A model generated the notes under the pieces. The model saw only the letters and a program-made list of their open reading frames with translations, ran no database searches and was not told the DNA's origin. The position numbers were made by a program, and so were the translations under genes. DNA of 64,000 nt from Marinoscillum sp040218045 (GTDB lineage: Bacteria > Bacteroidota > Bacteroidia > Cytophagales > Cyclobacteriaceae). The stretch is from assembly GCA_040218045.1 (NCBI GenBank), contig JAVJQA010000044.1:62001-126000 (forward strand). The letters are read 5' to 3'. This document shows, piece after piece, positions 17,424 to 26,720 of the stretch; position 1 is the first letter of the stretch, and every line of letters starts with the position of its first letter.

Positions 17424-18094
17424 TCGTGGGGTTCCTTATCGGCTTAGTGGGGAGTTTGCACTGTGTAGGCATGTGTGGGCCTTTGGTGGCCACCGTCATT
17501 AAAAATGCCGGATACAAGGCGTTAATTACTTATCATTTCGGCCGGCTTGTGGTTTATGTCCTAGTGGGTGTAGTGTTTGGAATGCTCAGTACTTCGCTCA
17601 TTTTCTTTCAATTGCAGCAAAACGCATCGATCGTGTTAGGTCTGGTCATTGTGGCTATTTATTGCTTTCCTAAATATCGAAACAAGATAGAAGGTAGGTA
17701 CTATCGGTCCAGGTTTTACCAAAGTGTAAAGACCCAACTCACTGGGCACTATTCGGGACCACTAAAATGGCTCGCTGCTGGAATAATGAATGGTTTATTG
17801 CCTTGCGGAATGATCTATCTCGCTGCTGCTGGAGCTTCACTTTCCCCTGGTTTGATCCATGGTGTTGGGTTCATGGTGATGTTTGGATTAGGTACGCTGC
17901 CCGGTTTACTGGGATTTATGTTAGCAGCCAAACAATTGAAAAGACTCCTGCCCAACATGTCTGGTTTGTCGACATCAGTTGCACTCATTTCAGGTATTAT
18001 ACTGATTGGCCGTGGTATTATGACACAGATGCCGGAATTCGACCAGCTGGTGCAAACACATCTAATGAGTGCTATTAGCGCTTGTGGGTTTTAG
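17420..18094 (+). CDS. TauE/SafE or UreH-like membrane protein of the cco locus
   Basis: Polytopic membrane protein of 224 residues beginning FLIGLVGSLHCVGMCGPL, the signature of the UreH-like transmembrane family often found with ccoGHS. A second glycine-rich core (NGLLPCGMIYLAAAGA) shows the internal repeat. The conserved Cys/His/Met pattern suggests a role in metal, probably copper, handling during oxidase maturation (inference). It overlaps ccoH by 4 bp (ATGA) and ends 2 bp from the convergent der gene. Confidence 0.85.
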   Translation: MIVGFLIGLVGSLHCVGMCGPLVATVIKNAGYKALITYHFGRLVVYVLVGVVFGMLSTSLIFFQLQQNASIVLGLVIVAIYCFPKYRNKIEGRYYRSRFYQSVKTQLTGHYSGPLKWLAAGIMNGLLPCGMIYLAAAGASLSPGLIHGVGFMVMFGLGTLPGLLGFMLAAKQLKRLLPNMSGLSTSVALISGIILIGRGIMTQMPEFDQLVQTHLMSAISACGF

Positions 18095-18096
18095 TA

Positions 18097-19410
18097 CTAT
18101 TTCTGCTTGAAGACAATCTTTATCGGCACACCTTCAAAACCAAAATGCACACGTAGTTTATTCAGCAAGAATCGCTCATATGCTTCCTTGATGTCTTTAG
18201 GGTGGTTGCAAAACATCGCGAAGGTTGGTGTTTTGGTAGGTAGTTGAGTGATGTATTTGATCTTGATGTGTTTACCCCTGACTGATGGTGGTGGATAGTT
18301 TTCTATTTCCTTGAGCATCAGCTCGTTGAGCTTAGAGGTGGAGATTTTCTTTTGTTTATTCTCGGCTACATCTAATGCCAGCTCGATTGCCTTGAAGATT
18401 CGTTGCTTATTAAGGACACTCGTGAATACCACCGGAATATAGGAGAGGGGCCCTAGTTTTTCAGCAATGTGCTTCTTGTATTCATCTGCCGACTTGGTAT
18501 CCTTTTCGTACAAGTCCCATTTATTCACCATGATGATGGATCCCTTTCGGTATTTATGGGCTAAATTAATGATGTTGAGGTCTTGTGCTTCAATGCCATT
18601 CTGCGCATCCAGCATAACGATGCAGACATCTGAATCCTGCAAAGCCTGTATTGCTCTAAGTACAGAGTAGAACTCAATGTCTTCCTTTACTTTGGCTTTT
18701 TTTCGGATTCCTGCAGTATCTGTCAGAATGAAGTCTTTTTCAAACAGGTTATATCGGCTATCCAGGGAATCCCTGGTAGTACCTGCAATATCAGTAACGA
18801 TAGATCTGTCTTTTCCTAGTAGTGCATTTAGAAAAGACGATTTTCCAACATTAGGCCGGCCAACAATGGCAATCCTTGGTACCTCGCTGCCTGTATCGGT
18901 ATCTTCCTTATTGGGATCAAAATGCTTTACCACCTCATCTAACAAGTCTCCTGTGCCGGATCCACTTATAGATGCGATTGGGAAGATCTGTTCGGTAAGT
19001 CCAAGCTGATAGAACTCGTTGGACATATAGGATTTCTCAAGGTTATCAGCTTTGTTGGCTACGATAATTACCGGCTTTTTAAGTTCACGGACTACATTGG
19101 CAAAATCCTGATCAAGTCCGTGAATTCCTGTATGGCAATCTACCATAAAAAGGATCACATTGGCTTCTCCGAGGGCTTCTTTCACCTGGGTACGGATGGC
19201 ACCTTCAAAAATATCCTCAGAGCCTTCTACATAGCCTCCGGTATCAATTACGGTAAAGGACTTACCATTCCATTCGGAGTAGCCATAGTGACGATCTCTT
19301 GTGACGCCACTTTCATTATCCATAATTGCTTGCTTCTTCTCCACCAGACGATTGAAGAATGTTGATTTCCCAACATTTGGTCTCCCTACGATTGCTACGA
19401 TATTTGCCAT
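18097..19410 (-). CDS. der: Ribosome biogenesis GTPase Der
   Basis: Essential double-GTPase (437 residues) for 50S subunit maturation. Two G domains each show GRPNVGKS (about 8-15 and 184-191), DTxG switch motifs and NKAD/NKWD specificity motifs. The C-terminal KH-like domain follows from about 355. Length and order match the family. A near-perfect -7 box lies just upstream. Confidence 0.98.
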   Translation of the reverse strand: MANIVAIVGRPNVGKSTFFNRLVEKKQAIMDNESGVTRDRHYGYSEWNGKSFTVIDTGGYVEGSEDIFEGAIRTQVKEALGEANVILFMVDCHTGIHGLDQDFANVVRELKKPVIIVANKADNLEKSYMSNEFYQLGLTEQIFPIASISGSGTGDLLDEVVKHFDPNKEDTDTGSEVPRIAIVGRPNVGKSSFLNALLGKDRSIVTDIAGTTRDSLDSRYNLFEKDFILTDTAGIRKKAKVKEDIEFYSVLRAIQALQDSDVCIVMLDAQNGIEAQDLNIINLAHKYRKGSIIMVNKWDLYEKDTKSADEYKKHIAEKLGPLSYIPVVFTSVLNKQRIFKAIELALDVAENKQKKISTSKLNELMLKEIENYPPPSVRGKHIKIKYITQLPTKTPTFAMFCNHPKDIKEAYERFLLNKLRVHFGFEGVPIKIVFKQK

Positions 19411-19417
19411 TGTGGTG

Positions 19418-19425
19418 CAAAGTTA
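19418..19425 (-). promoter_or_regulatory. -7 promoter box for der
   Basis: The minus strand reads TAACTTTG, an exact TAnnTTTG match ending 8 bp before the der ATG, which implies a very short or leaderless transcript. Confidence 0.45.
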
Positions 19426-19588
19426 GGCTTTTTAAACATATCGTAACCCATTTTTGAGACATTAGCATTTTGGGTATTCATGCGTTGTTTATGAGCTAAA
19501 AAAGTCACGAAAAAGTAACCGATTTGAAATCCAATGAGAACCACATTTACGTTAATTTTCTTTCTCAACCCGAAGTTAGACGGCTTTA

Positions 19589-19795
19589 ATGAAATCAATA
19601 ATTTGGTTTGATGGTTCCGAATTCATAGCCGGAAGCATAGAAGATTATTCGTATGCCCTTAACGACCAATCCATATCAATCCTGAATGGATATGAGTTTG
19701 ACTCTCTGGAAAAAGCCCAAAACACTGCAGGGGTTCTAAACAAGTCCAACGTAAAGAAGGCAGCCAGGGACCTTAAGAATGGTCAACAGATATGA
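19589..19795 (+). CDS. Small unknown protein
   Basis: Protein of 68 residues, MKSIIWFDGSEFIAGSIEDY onward, with no membrane segment or recognised motif. The coding sequence looks genuine: ordinary codon use, single-gene spacing, and a hairpin at its 3' end that begins inside the last codons. A role cannot be given. Confidence 0.6.
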   Translation: MKSIIWFDGSEFIAGSIEDYSYALNDQSISILNGYEFDSLEKAQNTAGVLNKSNVKKAARDLKNGQQI

Positions 19796-19830
19796 GGAAA
19801 TAGCGGAGTTTTCTCAACAATTCCTCATAT
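19790..19830 (+). terminator. Hairpin overlapping the stop of the small gene
   Basis: Arms ATATGAGGAA (19790-19799) and TTCCTCATAT (19821-19830) form a perfect 10-bp stem around a 21-nt loop and include the TGA stop. No strong U-tract follows, so it may stabilise the 3' end rather than terminate. Confidence 0.45.
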
Positions 19831-19871
19831 CCCTCTACAGAGGTGTCACAAAATAATATAAGATAAAATAG

Positions 19872-19886
19872 TAGGTATTATACCTA
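19872..19886. promoter_or_regulatory. 15-bp palindrome upstream of the REC-AraC gene
   Basis: TAGGTAT-T-ATACCTA, two perfect 7-bp arms around one base, in the 214-bp region before the signalling operon. It has the look of an operator for a dimeric regulator; no regulator can be assigned. Confidence 0.4.
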
Positions 19887-20009
19887 ATTAATTGAAAGCC
19901 AGGTCAATTATAATTTCTATTCTTCCACATGTTTGGATAAATATATATCTTATCTCATATGTTGGTTAGACCAGCATCCAAACATACTTCATATTTACTT
20001 TCCCCGTTT

Positions 20010-20723
20010 ATGAGCCCAACTATATTAATCGTGGAAGATGATCCTGGAGTGCGTGAAACTGTAGCTGATTTAGTAACTGCTTTGGACTATGAATACACCA
20101 TGGCCTCAAATGGAAAGGAAGCGCTCGATCGGTTAGAAATGGAACGTGCTGACCTGATTATATCTGATATTATGATGCCGATCATGGACGGACAGCAACT
20201 GCTGCGAATACTGAAGTCGGATAAAAACCTATGCACGATTCCTGTTTTGATCCTTACGGCAAAAGCAGATTTGGATACAAAAATCGAGACCTATGAAATG
20301 GGAGCTGATGGTTATTTGGTTAAGCCTTTCGATTTGAAAGAGCTCTCCTTTAAGGTTAAGTACCTGATCAACATCAAGGAAAATTTAATTAAAGATTTGG
20401 CAAATGACACAGAAAGTGAACCTGAATGGAAGTTCATTTTGGCACTGCACGCATATTTGGAATCCAATATTAGGAATGCAGATATTGAAAGTGTTGCACA
20501 GAAGCTGAACCTAACAAAGTCAGGGTTTTACAAGAAACTAAAACGGTATAGTAATCAGCCTTTTCAGTCATATGTCCATGTTTATAAGTTGGCAAAAGCA
20601 AAAGCACTTATAGATTCTGGAAAGTGTGATGTAAGTGAAGCGGCTGACCGGTCTGGTTTTGAAAATATAGACTTCTTTTCGGAATCATACCACCATCAGT
20701 TTGGAGTGGCCCCAAAAAGTTGA
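20010..20723 (+). CDS. Response regulator with AraC-type DNA-binding domain
   Basis: Receiver domain starting TILIVEDDPGVRET with phospho-acceptor Asp in IISDIMMPIMDG (D53 from this start), T/K switch residues in LILTAKAD and LVKPFD, followed by a C-terminal AraC-type double helix-turn-helix (about residues 140-237). The ATG at 20010 (MSPTILIVEDD) is preferred to 19959, which would add 17 non-homologous residues. It is the first gene of a three-gene run with two kinases (30-bp and 2-bp gaps), so it is the probable output of the following kinase. Confidence 0.9.
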   Translation: MSPTILIVEDDPGVRETVADLVTALDYEYTMASNGKEALDRLEMERADLIISDIMMPIMDGQQLLRILKSDKNLCTIPVLILTAKADLDTKIETYEMGADGYLVKPFDLKELSFKVKYLINIKENLIKDLANDTESEPEWKFILALHAYLESNIRNADIESVAQKLNLTKSGFYKKLKRYSNQPFQSYVHVYKLAKAKALIDSGKCDVSEAADRSGFENIDFFSESYHHQFGVAPKS

Positions 20724-20753
20724 TTACTCATAATTTGTTTAAAGCCCTCTCAC

Positions 20754-23030
20754 ATGGTAGGGTTTCCTTCTATGAAATATACTAACACAGCTGATATTGG
20801 TATAGAACCTTCCTACAAACCGGCCTACTACATTTGGTACAAGGAGAGAAACGAGGTAGTGTGGTCATCAGAATTGTATCATTTGCTTAGGCTGGATCCG
20901 GTTGAAGTAAGGCCCGACATGGACGAATTTATCGTGAAGGTCCATCCGGAAGACCAAGCTTTGGTCAAGTTAAATCACCAGCAACTATATGATGGTCAGG
21001 CAGTACGGCCATATGTTTTTCGATTGGCCTTTGGCAATTATAATAAAGAATGCATTTCGGTAAGCAGCAATTTGGAAATGCCAGATGGTTCATGGATGGT
21101 TTTAGAACAGATTTTTGAGAAGAACTCTTTTATGCACTGGGTTAATGATACGGACGTCCCCTGGCAAAGAGGCAATGGCCTTGAAGTAATTAAAGAACAA
21201 GAGGCCAATGAGAGAAGACTAATACAAGCGCAGAAAATATCGAACACAGGGTGGTATGAATACAATTTGAAAGACCCAATAAAAAGTAAGTTTTCAGACC
21301 TGTGGTTAGTAATGCATGATTTCCAACATGACAATGTGCCCAACGTAGAAGAATATCTGGGACATATCTACCCTTTTACCCTGGAGGAAATGGGCAATAC
21401 ACCGGCATACCTCAAAAGGCTGCCTTCAGAATGGGGTGAGGTAGAGTTCAAGTTGTTAACAAAAAATGGTGATGTAAAGTATATATGCAACAGCTCCCGT
21501 ATTGAATACCAAGGTGAGGAACCTGCTAAAATATTTGGAGTTACTACTGACGTCACAGATATCAGGAAAGCCAAAAAAGCACTTCTCAAAAGTGAAAAAA
21601 GGTATCGATTATTGTCTGAAACAAGCCGGGATGTCATTTTCCTTCTTGATGGTGAGCCAGGTAATACAACGATAGCCTATGTTTCAGATTCTGTAACACC
21701 AATGCTGGGTTATAGAAAAGAAGACCTGATTGGAAGGATTAGCAGGAACTTTATCCATCCGGATGATCGTCCACAATTTCTAGCTAATTACATTTCTGAG
21801 ATTGTTAAAGGTAAAGTAGCCAAGATGACCGTTAGATTGCTGAAGAAATCAGGAACTTACTTATGGGCAGAAGTACTGGCCAATCTCTTTGAAGAAAGAA
21901 AAATCAGGTTGTCAATACGTGATATCACTGACAGAAAGGTAGATGAAGAGCGGTTAATTAAAGCAAACAATGATCTCAATGCATTGATCAAAGCCACGGA
22001 AAACCTGATATTTATTATTAGTCAGGACCGGAAATTTGAAGGAGTTATTGCCAATGATGTATCAAAACTTCATATTCCACCAAAGGATTTTATTGATAGG
22101 CCAATAGACCAAATCTGGACTGATAAAAGTGGGTTGAAGCTTCAGAAACAGGTTGAGGACACCTTCGAAACTGAGCAGCCCGGAGTACTGGAATATCCAT
22201 TTGTCCTGAACGGTGTGATGGATTGGTACAGGGCCCAAATCCATTCTTTTATGGGCTATGATGGCAAGCCAAAAGTAAGTGTGGTAATTGAAACGATCAC
22301 CATTCAAAAAAAGGCCGAACAGGAAATCAGGAAATCATTGGAGATGGAAAGAGAGCTCTCGAAAATGCGGTCAAATTTTGTGGCGATGGCTTCTCATCAG
22401 TTTAGGACTCCACTTACGGTGATCAAGTCCAATATGCAATTGCTTGATTTGGCCAAGCTTGACAATCCAGTGGTAAGCAAGGTTAGTTCAAGGTTGACCA
22501 AAGAAGTAAACCGACTTATTTCATTGATGGAAGATATTCTCATCCTTGGAAAGGTTCAATCAGAAAGTCTCAAGGTTTCAGCGAAAGAGATCGATCTGCA
22601 TAAACTACTGAAAGATATAGCAGATGATTTGATTTTGAGTAATGATAAGCGTAAACTCAAATTGAGTACTAAAGGTGAGGCTGAGTTTTTTTACGGAGAC
22701 TATGGTCTGATGCGTCATGCCATCTTAAACATTGTAACAAATGCTTTTAAATACTCCGAGAATCGCCCGGGTCCTGAAGTGCTCATTGACTATACTAATG
22801 TTGACTTGATAAAAGTTCATATTAAAGACTATGGTATTGGGATTCATCCTGATGATCATCATCGCATATTTAAGGATTTTTTTAGGGCTGACAATGTAGG
22901 AAATATTCCCGGTACTGGGCTGGGGATGTCAATTGCCCTGGAGTTTCTCAGACTAAATAAGTGTAGCCTGAAACTCGACAGTGATTTAGAAAAAGGAGCC
23001 ACGTTTACAATTATATTGCCAAAAAAATAA
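20754..23030 (+). CDS. Multi-PAS sensor histidine kinase
   Basis: Soluble kinase of 758 residues. Four PAS-type units can be traced at about 24-130, 150-280, 286-405 and 406-525, with PAC-like endings such as GVTTDVTDIRKAKKAL and SIRDITDRKVDEERL. Then come HisKA (SHQFRTPLT, phospho-His H548) and HATPase_c with GTGLGMSIA. There are no membrane helices, so the signal is cytoplasmic. Met codon 7 (20772) could be the true start. It is followed 2 bp later by the REC-kinase gene. Confidence 0.9.
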   Translation: MVGFPSMKYTNTADIGIEPSYKPAYYIWYKERNEVVWSSELYHLLRLDPVEVRPDMDEFIVKVHPEDQALVKLNHQQLYDGQAVRPYVFRLAFGNYNKECISVSSNLEMPDGSWMVLEQIFEKNSFMHWVNDTDVPWQRGNGLEVIKEQEANERRLIQAQKISNTGWYEYNLKDPIKSKFSDLWLVMHDFQHDNVPNVEEYLGHIYPFTLEEMGNTPAYLKRLPSEWGEVEFKLLTKNGDVKYICNSSRIEYQGEEPAKIFGVTTDVTDIRKAKKALLKSEKRYRLLSETSRDVIFLLDGEPGNTTIAYVSDSVTPMLGYRKEDLIGRISRNFIHPDDRPQFLANYISEIVKGKVAKMTVRLLKKSGTYLWAEVLANLFEERKIRLSIRDITDRKVDEERLIKANNDLNALIKATENLIFIISQDRKFEGVIANDVSKLHIPPKDFIDRPIDQIWTDKSGLKLQKQVEDTFETEQPGVLEYPFVLNGVMDWYRAQIHSFMGYDGKPKVSVVIETITIQKKAEQEIRKSLEMERELSKMRSNFVAMASHQFRTPLTVIKSNMQLLDLAKLDNPVVSKVSSRLTKEVNRLISLMEDILILGKVQSESLKVSAKEIDLHKLLKDIADDLILSNDKRKLKLSTKGEAEFFYGDYGLMRHAILNIVTNAFKYSENRPGPEVLIDYTNVDLIKVHIKDYGIGIHPDDHHRIFKDFFRADNVGNIPGTGLGMSIALEFLRLNKCSLKLDSDLEKGATFTIILPKK

Positions 23031-23032
23031 TT

Positions 23033-24025
23033 ATGGTCAAGACTGAGGAAAAGTTGATCCTGGTTGTAGATGATGAACAACCCATTGTAGATACCATTTG
23101 TGATTTCATGGAGATTGAAGGGTATAAGGTTATTACAGCTAAAAACGGGGAGGCTGGTTTTTTTAGTGCGATCAAAAACCTTCCGGATCTGATCATTAGC
23201 GATGTAATGATGCCTGTGATGGATGGATATGAGTTTTTGGAAGCCATACGATCATTCGCCAAAACAAAGTTTATACCGTTCATCCTGCTGACAGCAAAAT
23301 CTGAAACTACCTTCATCCGGGAAGGGATGCAAATGGGTGCAGATGACTACATCATTAAGCCATTTGACCATGGTGATTTGATCAAAAGCGTGAAGTATCG
23401 CTTACAGCATCATTCTGATCTAATCAACCTATCCAGGCAATTGGAGCAGAATAGGATGAAAATGGATCTACATGACACACTTCAGCAGACTATGCTCGCA
23501 ATCAAGATGAAAATGGAGCGGATGATTACCATGAGGTATCAGGGAAAACTAATTGACCTACAGGAGATGGCAAATATGAAAGAAATGGTGGATCTGTCTT
23601 TCTTGCAACTCCGTAATTTGCTGGACGATAACCCATCGGAGAAGTTGCTTACCAATGGATTTAATCAAACACTAGAGTCAATAATAGGTAGCTATGAACA
23701 ATATTCAAGCCTCAATGTGAGCTATAAGAATGAACTTGATCAACAACCATCGCTTCAGGTAAGCGTACAGTTGATCCCTACCATTTCTGAAATATTGACC
23801 AACACCATAAAACACGCGAAGGCTTCAGAGGTTTCTATTTCGATAACCACTGATGAATTTAAAAACAAATTGATAATTTCTGATAATGGAGTTGGATTTG
23901 ATAAGTCCAAAATGATAGAGAACAGGGGATTTCACAATATCCGCAGTAGAGTAAGTAAGATTGGGTCATTTGATTTGATTACTCAACCCGGCCAGGGAAC
24001 CAAATACATTATTGAGTTTAATTGA
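23033..24025 (+). CDS. Receiver domain fused to a NarX-type (HisKA_3) kinase
   Basis: Protein of 330 residues in an unusual order: an N-terminal CheY-like receiver (D13/D14, phospho-acceptor D57, K110) directly followed by a NarX/DegS-type dimerisation domain with H148 in DLHDTLQQT, and a HATPase_c with EILTNTIKHAK (N box), DNGVGFD and GFHNIRSRV. It has no sensory domain, so the receiver is probably its input, phosphorylated by the adjacent multi-PAS kinase. Its DHp type pairs with NarL-family regulators, and one is encoded convergently 5 bp away. This suggests a two-step phosphorelay (inference). Confidence 0.9.
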   Translation: MVKTEEKLILVVDDEQPIVDTICDFMEIEGYKVITAKNGEAGFFSAIKNLPDLIISDVMMPVMDGYEFLEAIRSFAKTKFIPFILLTAKSETTFIREGMQMGADDYIIKPFDHGDLIKSVKYRLQHHSDLINLSRQLEQNRMKMDLHDTLQQTMLAIKMKMERMITMRYQGKLIDLQEMANMKEMVDLSFLQLRNLLDDNPSEKLLTNGFNQTLESIIGSYEQYSSLNVSYKNELDQQPSLQVSVQLIPTISEILTNTIKHAKASEVSISITTDEFKNKLIISDNGVGFDKSKMIENRGFHNIRSRVSKIGSFDLITQPGQGTKYIIEFN

Positions 24026-24030
24026 CACAT

Positions 24031-24687
24031 CTAGACCAGGTTGTGTTCAATAGCATACATCGTTAAGCCCACCATGTTTTTGCAACCTGTTTTTGTCAAC
24101 ATACTTCGTTTATGGCCTTCTACAGTACGGATGCTTATAAAAAGCGTATCGGCAATTTCCTGGTTTGATTTTTCATCCATGATCAGTCGTAGCACTTCTT
24201 TCTCACGAGTACTCAGTTCTATTTCCAGCGTAAGCCGTTTTTTGGGAGTTAAAGTAGAGCCGCTGATGCTTTCCATTACTCGTTGGGATACTTCTGCTGA
24301 GTAGTAGTTTTTACCTTCCAAAATGCAATTGAGCGCTTCTATGAGATCATCTTTCCCAGTATCTTTCAGAATGTAACCATTGATCTGCATAGACAGCATT
24401 TTTTTAATGGATTTACTATCGTCAAACATGGAGAGCACCAAAATCCCAATTTGATCACCTCTTTCCCTTAGTTGTCTCACAAGCTCCATTCCATCCATCT
24501 TGGGCATGTTGATGTCCGTAACAAGGATGTCATACTGGTTCTTGTCCAGGAGTTCCAGGGCTTCTTCACCGTTTTTGGCCTCATCTGCAATTATAAAGTC
24601 GCCATCACTGTCAAAGTAAAACCGCATCGCATCCCTGACAATCTTGTGGTCTTCTACCAGGAGAATCCTTTTTCTAATCTTTTCCAC
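24031..24687 (-). CDS. NarL/FixJ-family response regulator
   Basis: Receiver (E12/D13, phospho-acceptor D58 in VTDINMPKMDG, K108) and a C-terminal LuxR-type helix-turn-helix (LSTREKEVLRLIMDEKSNQEIADTL region), 218 residues. It is convergent with the REC-HisKA_3 kinase, 5 bp apart; NarL regulators are the usual partners of that kinase class. Confidence 0.93.
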   Translation of the reverse strand: MEKIRKRILLVEDHKIVRDAMRFYFDSDGDFIIADEAKNGEEALELLDKNQYDILVTDINMPKMDGMELVRQLRERGDQIGILVLSMFDDSKSIKKMLSMQINGYILKDTGKDDLIEALNCILEGKNYYSAEVSQRVMESISGSTLTPKKRLTLEIELSTREKEVLRLIMDEKSNQEIADTLFISIRTVEGHKRSMLTKTGCKNMVGLTMYAIEHNLV

Positions 24688-24881
24688 TTACATCAATTTT
24701 ATTTACATAACCGACCCTCCACAAAAGGATAAAACACCTTTCAGGAAAGCATATGTCTAGACTAAATTGATGTTGATGGTTGCAGTTGAAATTTAACGAT
24801 AATCAACAACTCTGCAATTGAAGTTGACCCAATATTACAAATGATTAAGCGCAGAATTCGATGGACTTGTTAATATCGAAG

Positions 24882-24897
24882 TTAGACAGCCGTCTAA
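24882..24897 (-). repeat. Short inverted repeat spanning the era stop codon
   Basis: TTAGAC-AGCC-GTCTAA, 6-bp arms around 4 bases, includes the era stop. It could form a small hairpin at the mRNA end; no U-tract. Confidence 0.3.
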
Positions 24898-25775
24898 TAC
24901 CCAAACCGTTTGAGTTTCTGGTCATCTTTCCTCCAGTCTTTTTCCACTTTTACGAATGTTTCCAGATGGATTTGTTTGCCAAAAAATGACTCCAGTTCTT
25001 TTCGGGCCGCGATTCCAAGGTTCTTGATGGATTCTCCCTTTTTACCAATTATAATACCTTTTTGGCTGTCTCTTTCTACAAAGATTTCAGCAGCAATTCT
25101 TATGATATTGTCATCCTCTTTGAATGAAGTAACGATGACTTCACTGCTGTAAGGAATCTCTTGCTTGTATTGGAGAAAGATTTTTTCCCGGATGATTTCA
25201 GAGGTAATAAAACGTTCTGATTTATCGGTCATTTCATCTTCTGGAAAATAGGGAGGATGCACAGGTAAGAGGTCGACAATTTTAGACTGTAATTCAGCCA
25301 CTCCTTCCCCGGTAGTTGCAGAAACAATTATTGGTTCCACCCATTCATATTGCTCCTTCCAGTATTCACATTTGTCATGGACCTGAGAGCCTTTGCCAAG
25401 ATCTATTTTATTTATAAGGAAGAGTACGGGAATTTGCGATTGGCGGGCTATGTTGATCCATTGATCATGGTCATTTTTCTCACCAAGCTCTACCATGAAA
25501 ACAATCACGTCAGCATCCTCGAGAGATTTTTTCACAAACCCCATCATCCGCTCCTGTAGCTTATAGCTCGGGTCAAGAGTGCCTGGTGTATCCGAATAGA
25601 CGATTTGATGGGCGTCAGTTGTAACAATACCAAAAATCCTATGACGTGTGGTTTGAGCCCGGTTACTGACTATAGAAAGTCGTTCACCGGTGAGTTGGTT
25701 CATTAAGGTGGATTTTCCAACATTTGGTTTCCCCATGATTGTTACAAACCCCGATTTGAATGTAGATAGATCCAT
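24894..25775 (-). CDS. era: GTPase Era
   Basis: Ribosome-assembly GTPase of 293 residues that binds the 3' end of 16S rRNA. It has G1 GKPNVGKS (16-23), G3 DTPG, G4 NKID and a C-terminal KH domain with IIGKKGESIKNLG. Length is typical. It is a single-gene unit between the NarL-type regulator and an AraC-type regulator, all on the minus strand. Confidence 0.97.
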   Translation of the reverse strand: MDLSTFKSGFVTIMGKPNVGKSTLMNQLTGERLSIVSNRAQTTRHRIFGIVTTDAHQIVYSDTPGTLDPSYKLQERMMGFVKKSLEDADVIVFMVELGEKNDHDQWINIARQSQIPVLFLINKIDLGKGSQVHDKCEYWKEQYEWVEPIIVSATTGEGVAELQSKIVDLLPVHPPYFPEDEMTDKSERFITSEIIREKIFLQYKQEIPYSSEVIVTSFKEDDNIIRIAAEIFVERDSQKGIIIGKKGESIKNLGIAARKELESFFGKQIHLETFVKVEKDWRKDDQKLKRFGY

Positions 25776-25833
25776 TTCGGGGCAATTTCGGTAAAACTAT
25801 CCTTATAAGGAATTGACTCTCGTATTATTGTGG

Positions 25834-26574
25834 TCACAGGTGGTTTAAAAGCTCCCGTCCCTTAAAAAACTCGCGTGGTTTGCAATCCATAAAATACCTA
25901 AAGTCCTTTATTAAATGCGACTGATCATAATATCCTGATTTGAATGTCAATTGCGTCAGGTTAAGGTTTTTACCATGCAGTTTATAGTTTTCCAGAAAGT
26001 TCTTTAGTTTTTCAATCTTGCAAAACTCCTTAGCAGTCAGGCCCAGGTGGTAACTAAACTTTTGTTCCAGATTGGATTTACTTACTTGCAAAGTGTCATA
26101 TATACTGCTGATTTTAATTTCCCCCTTTGATTCCTTGATCATTTCAATAGCGTGTAGTAGCGTATGGTCTGGTGTGTAATCTTTCCATTTGAAAGTAGCA
26201 TTCAGGTAGGTTAGAAGTGAACCTTGATTGGTGATATTTTCCGAAAGATGTGTTTGCGATTCATTTCGGTTAAAATCAGGAGTATGAGAAAAAATCAATC
26301 TGGAGTAGACGGGATTGATGCACACTTCAATATAATGCAGTGATTCTCCGGAAAGAGTGAAAGCCCGACTTTGACAACCCATCATTGTTAATTCACCTTT
26401 GGCAATGGTTGTTGATCGAATACTTCCAATCATTTCCCGCTCCATTGTATCACCCAGATTGAGGATAACCCTAATATAGTTATTGGGTGTTAGCTGATAG
26501 CTTGACTGTAAATGGTTAATTTCCTTGACACTTTTGATGAAATCAGATTTAGTGTAGTCCGTTATTAAAGTCAT
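25834..26574 (-). CDS. AraC-family transcriptional regulator
   Basis: Protein of 246 residues with a C-terminal AraC-type DNA-binding region (about 150-240: KISSIYDTLQVSKSNLEQKF and QLTFKSGYYDQSHLIKDF). The N-terminal half is a cupin-like, poorly conserved ligand domain without a recognised pocket. A small inverted repeat 7 bp upstream of the start could be an autoregulatory site. The target is unknown; the nearest candidate is the SusC/SusD operon. Confidence 0.85.
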   Translation of the reverse strand: MTLITDYTKSDFIKSVKEINHLQSSYQLTPNNYIRVILNLGDTMEREMIGSIRSTTIAKGELTMMGCQSRAFTLSGESLHYIEVCINPVYSRLIFSHTPDFNRNESQTHLSENITNQGSLLTYLNATFKWKDYTPDHTLLHAIEMIKESKGEIKISSIYDTLQVSKSNLEQKFSYHLGLTAKEFCKIEKLKNFLENYKLHGKNLNLTQLTFKSGYYDQSHLIKDFRYFMDCKPREFFKGRELLNHL

Positions 26575-26580
26575 GAGTGT

Positions 26581-26596
26581 TTGAGTTTTTACTCAA
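26581..26596. promoter_or_regulatory. Inverted repeat just upstream of the AraC-type gene
   Basis: TTGAGT-TTTT-ACTCAA, perfect 6-bp arms, 7 bp before the minus-strand start codon. It may be an operator or a 5' hairpin; chance cannot be excluded. Confidence 0.3.
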
Positions 26597-26720
26597 GACG
26601 GATGAAACCACTACTACACTTATAAAAAATTTGGTGAAAAGGTTAAAGAACAGGTTTTTTAAGTTAAGAAATAGGTTTATTAACTAATTATTTAGAATAA
26701 TATTAGGGGTTTTACAAAAT

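Noticed and set aside
19395..19598. Minus-strand frame of 67 codons upstream of der
   Set aside because: It overlaps the der start and its promoter box, and shows no protein-like features.
19571..24887. Repeated CGAAGTTAGAC at 19571-19581 and 24877-24887
   Set aside because: An 11-base match is expected by chance many times in a 64-kb window.
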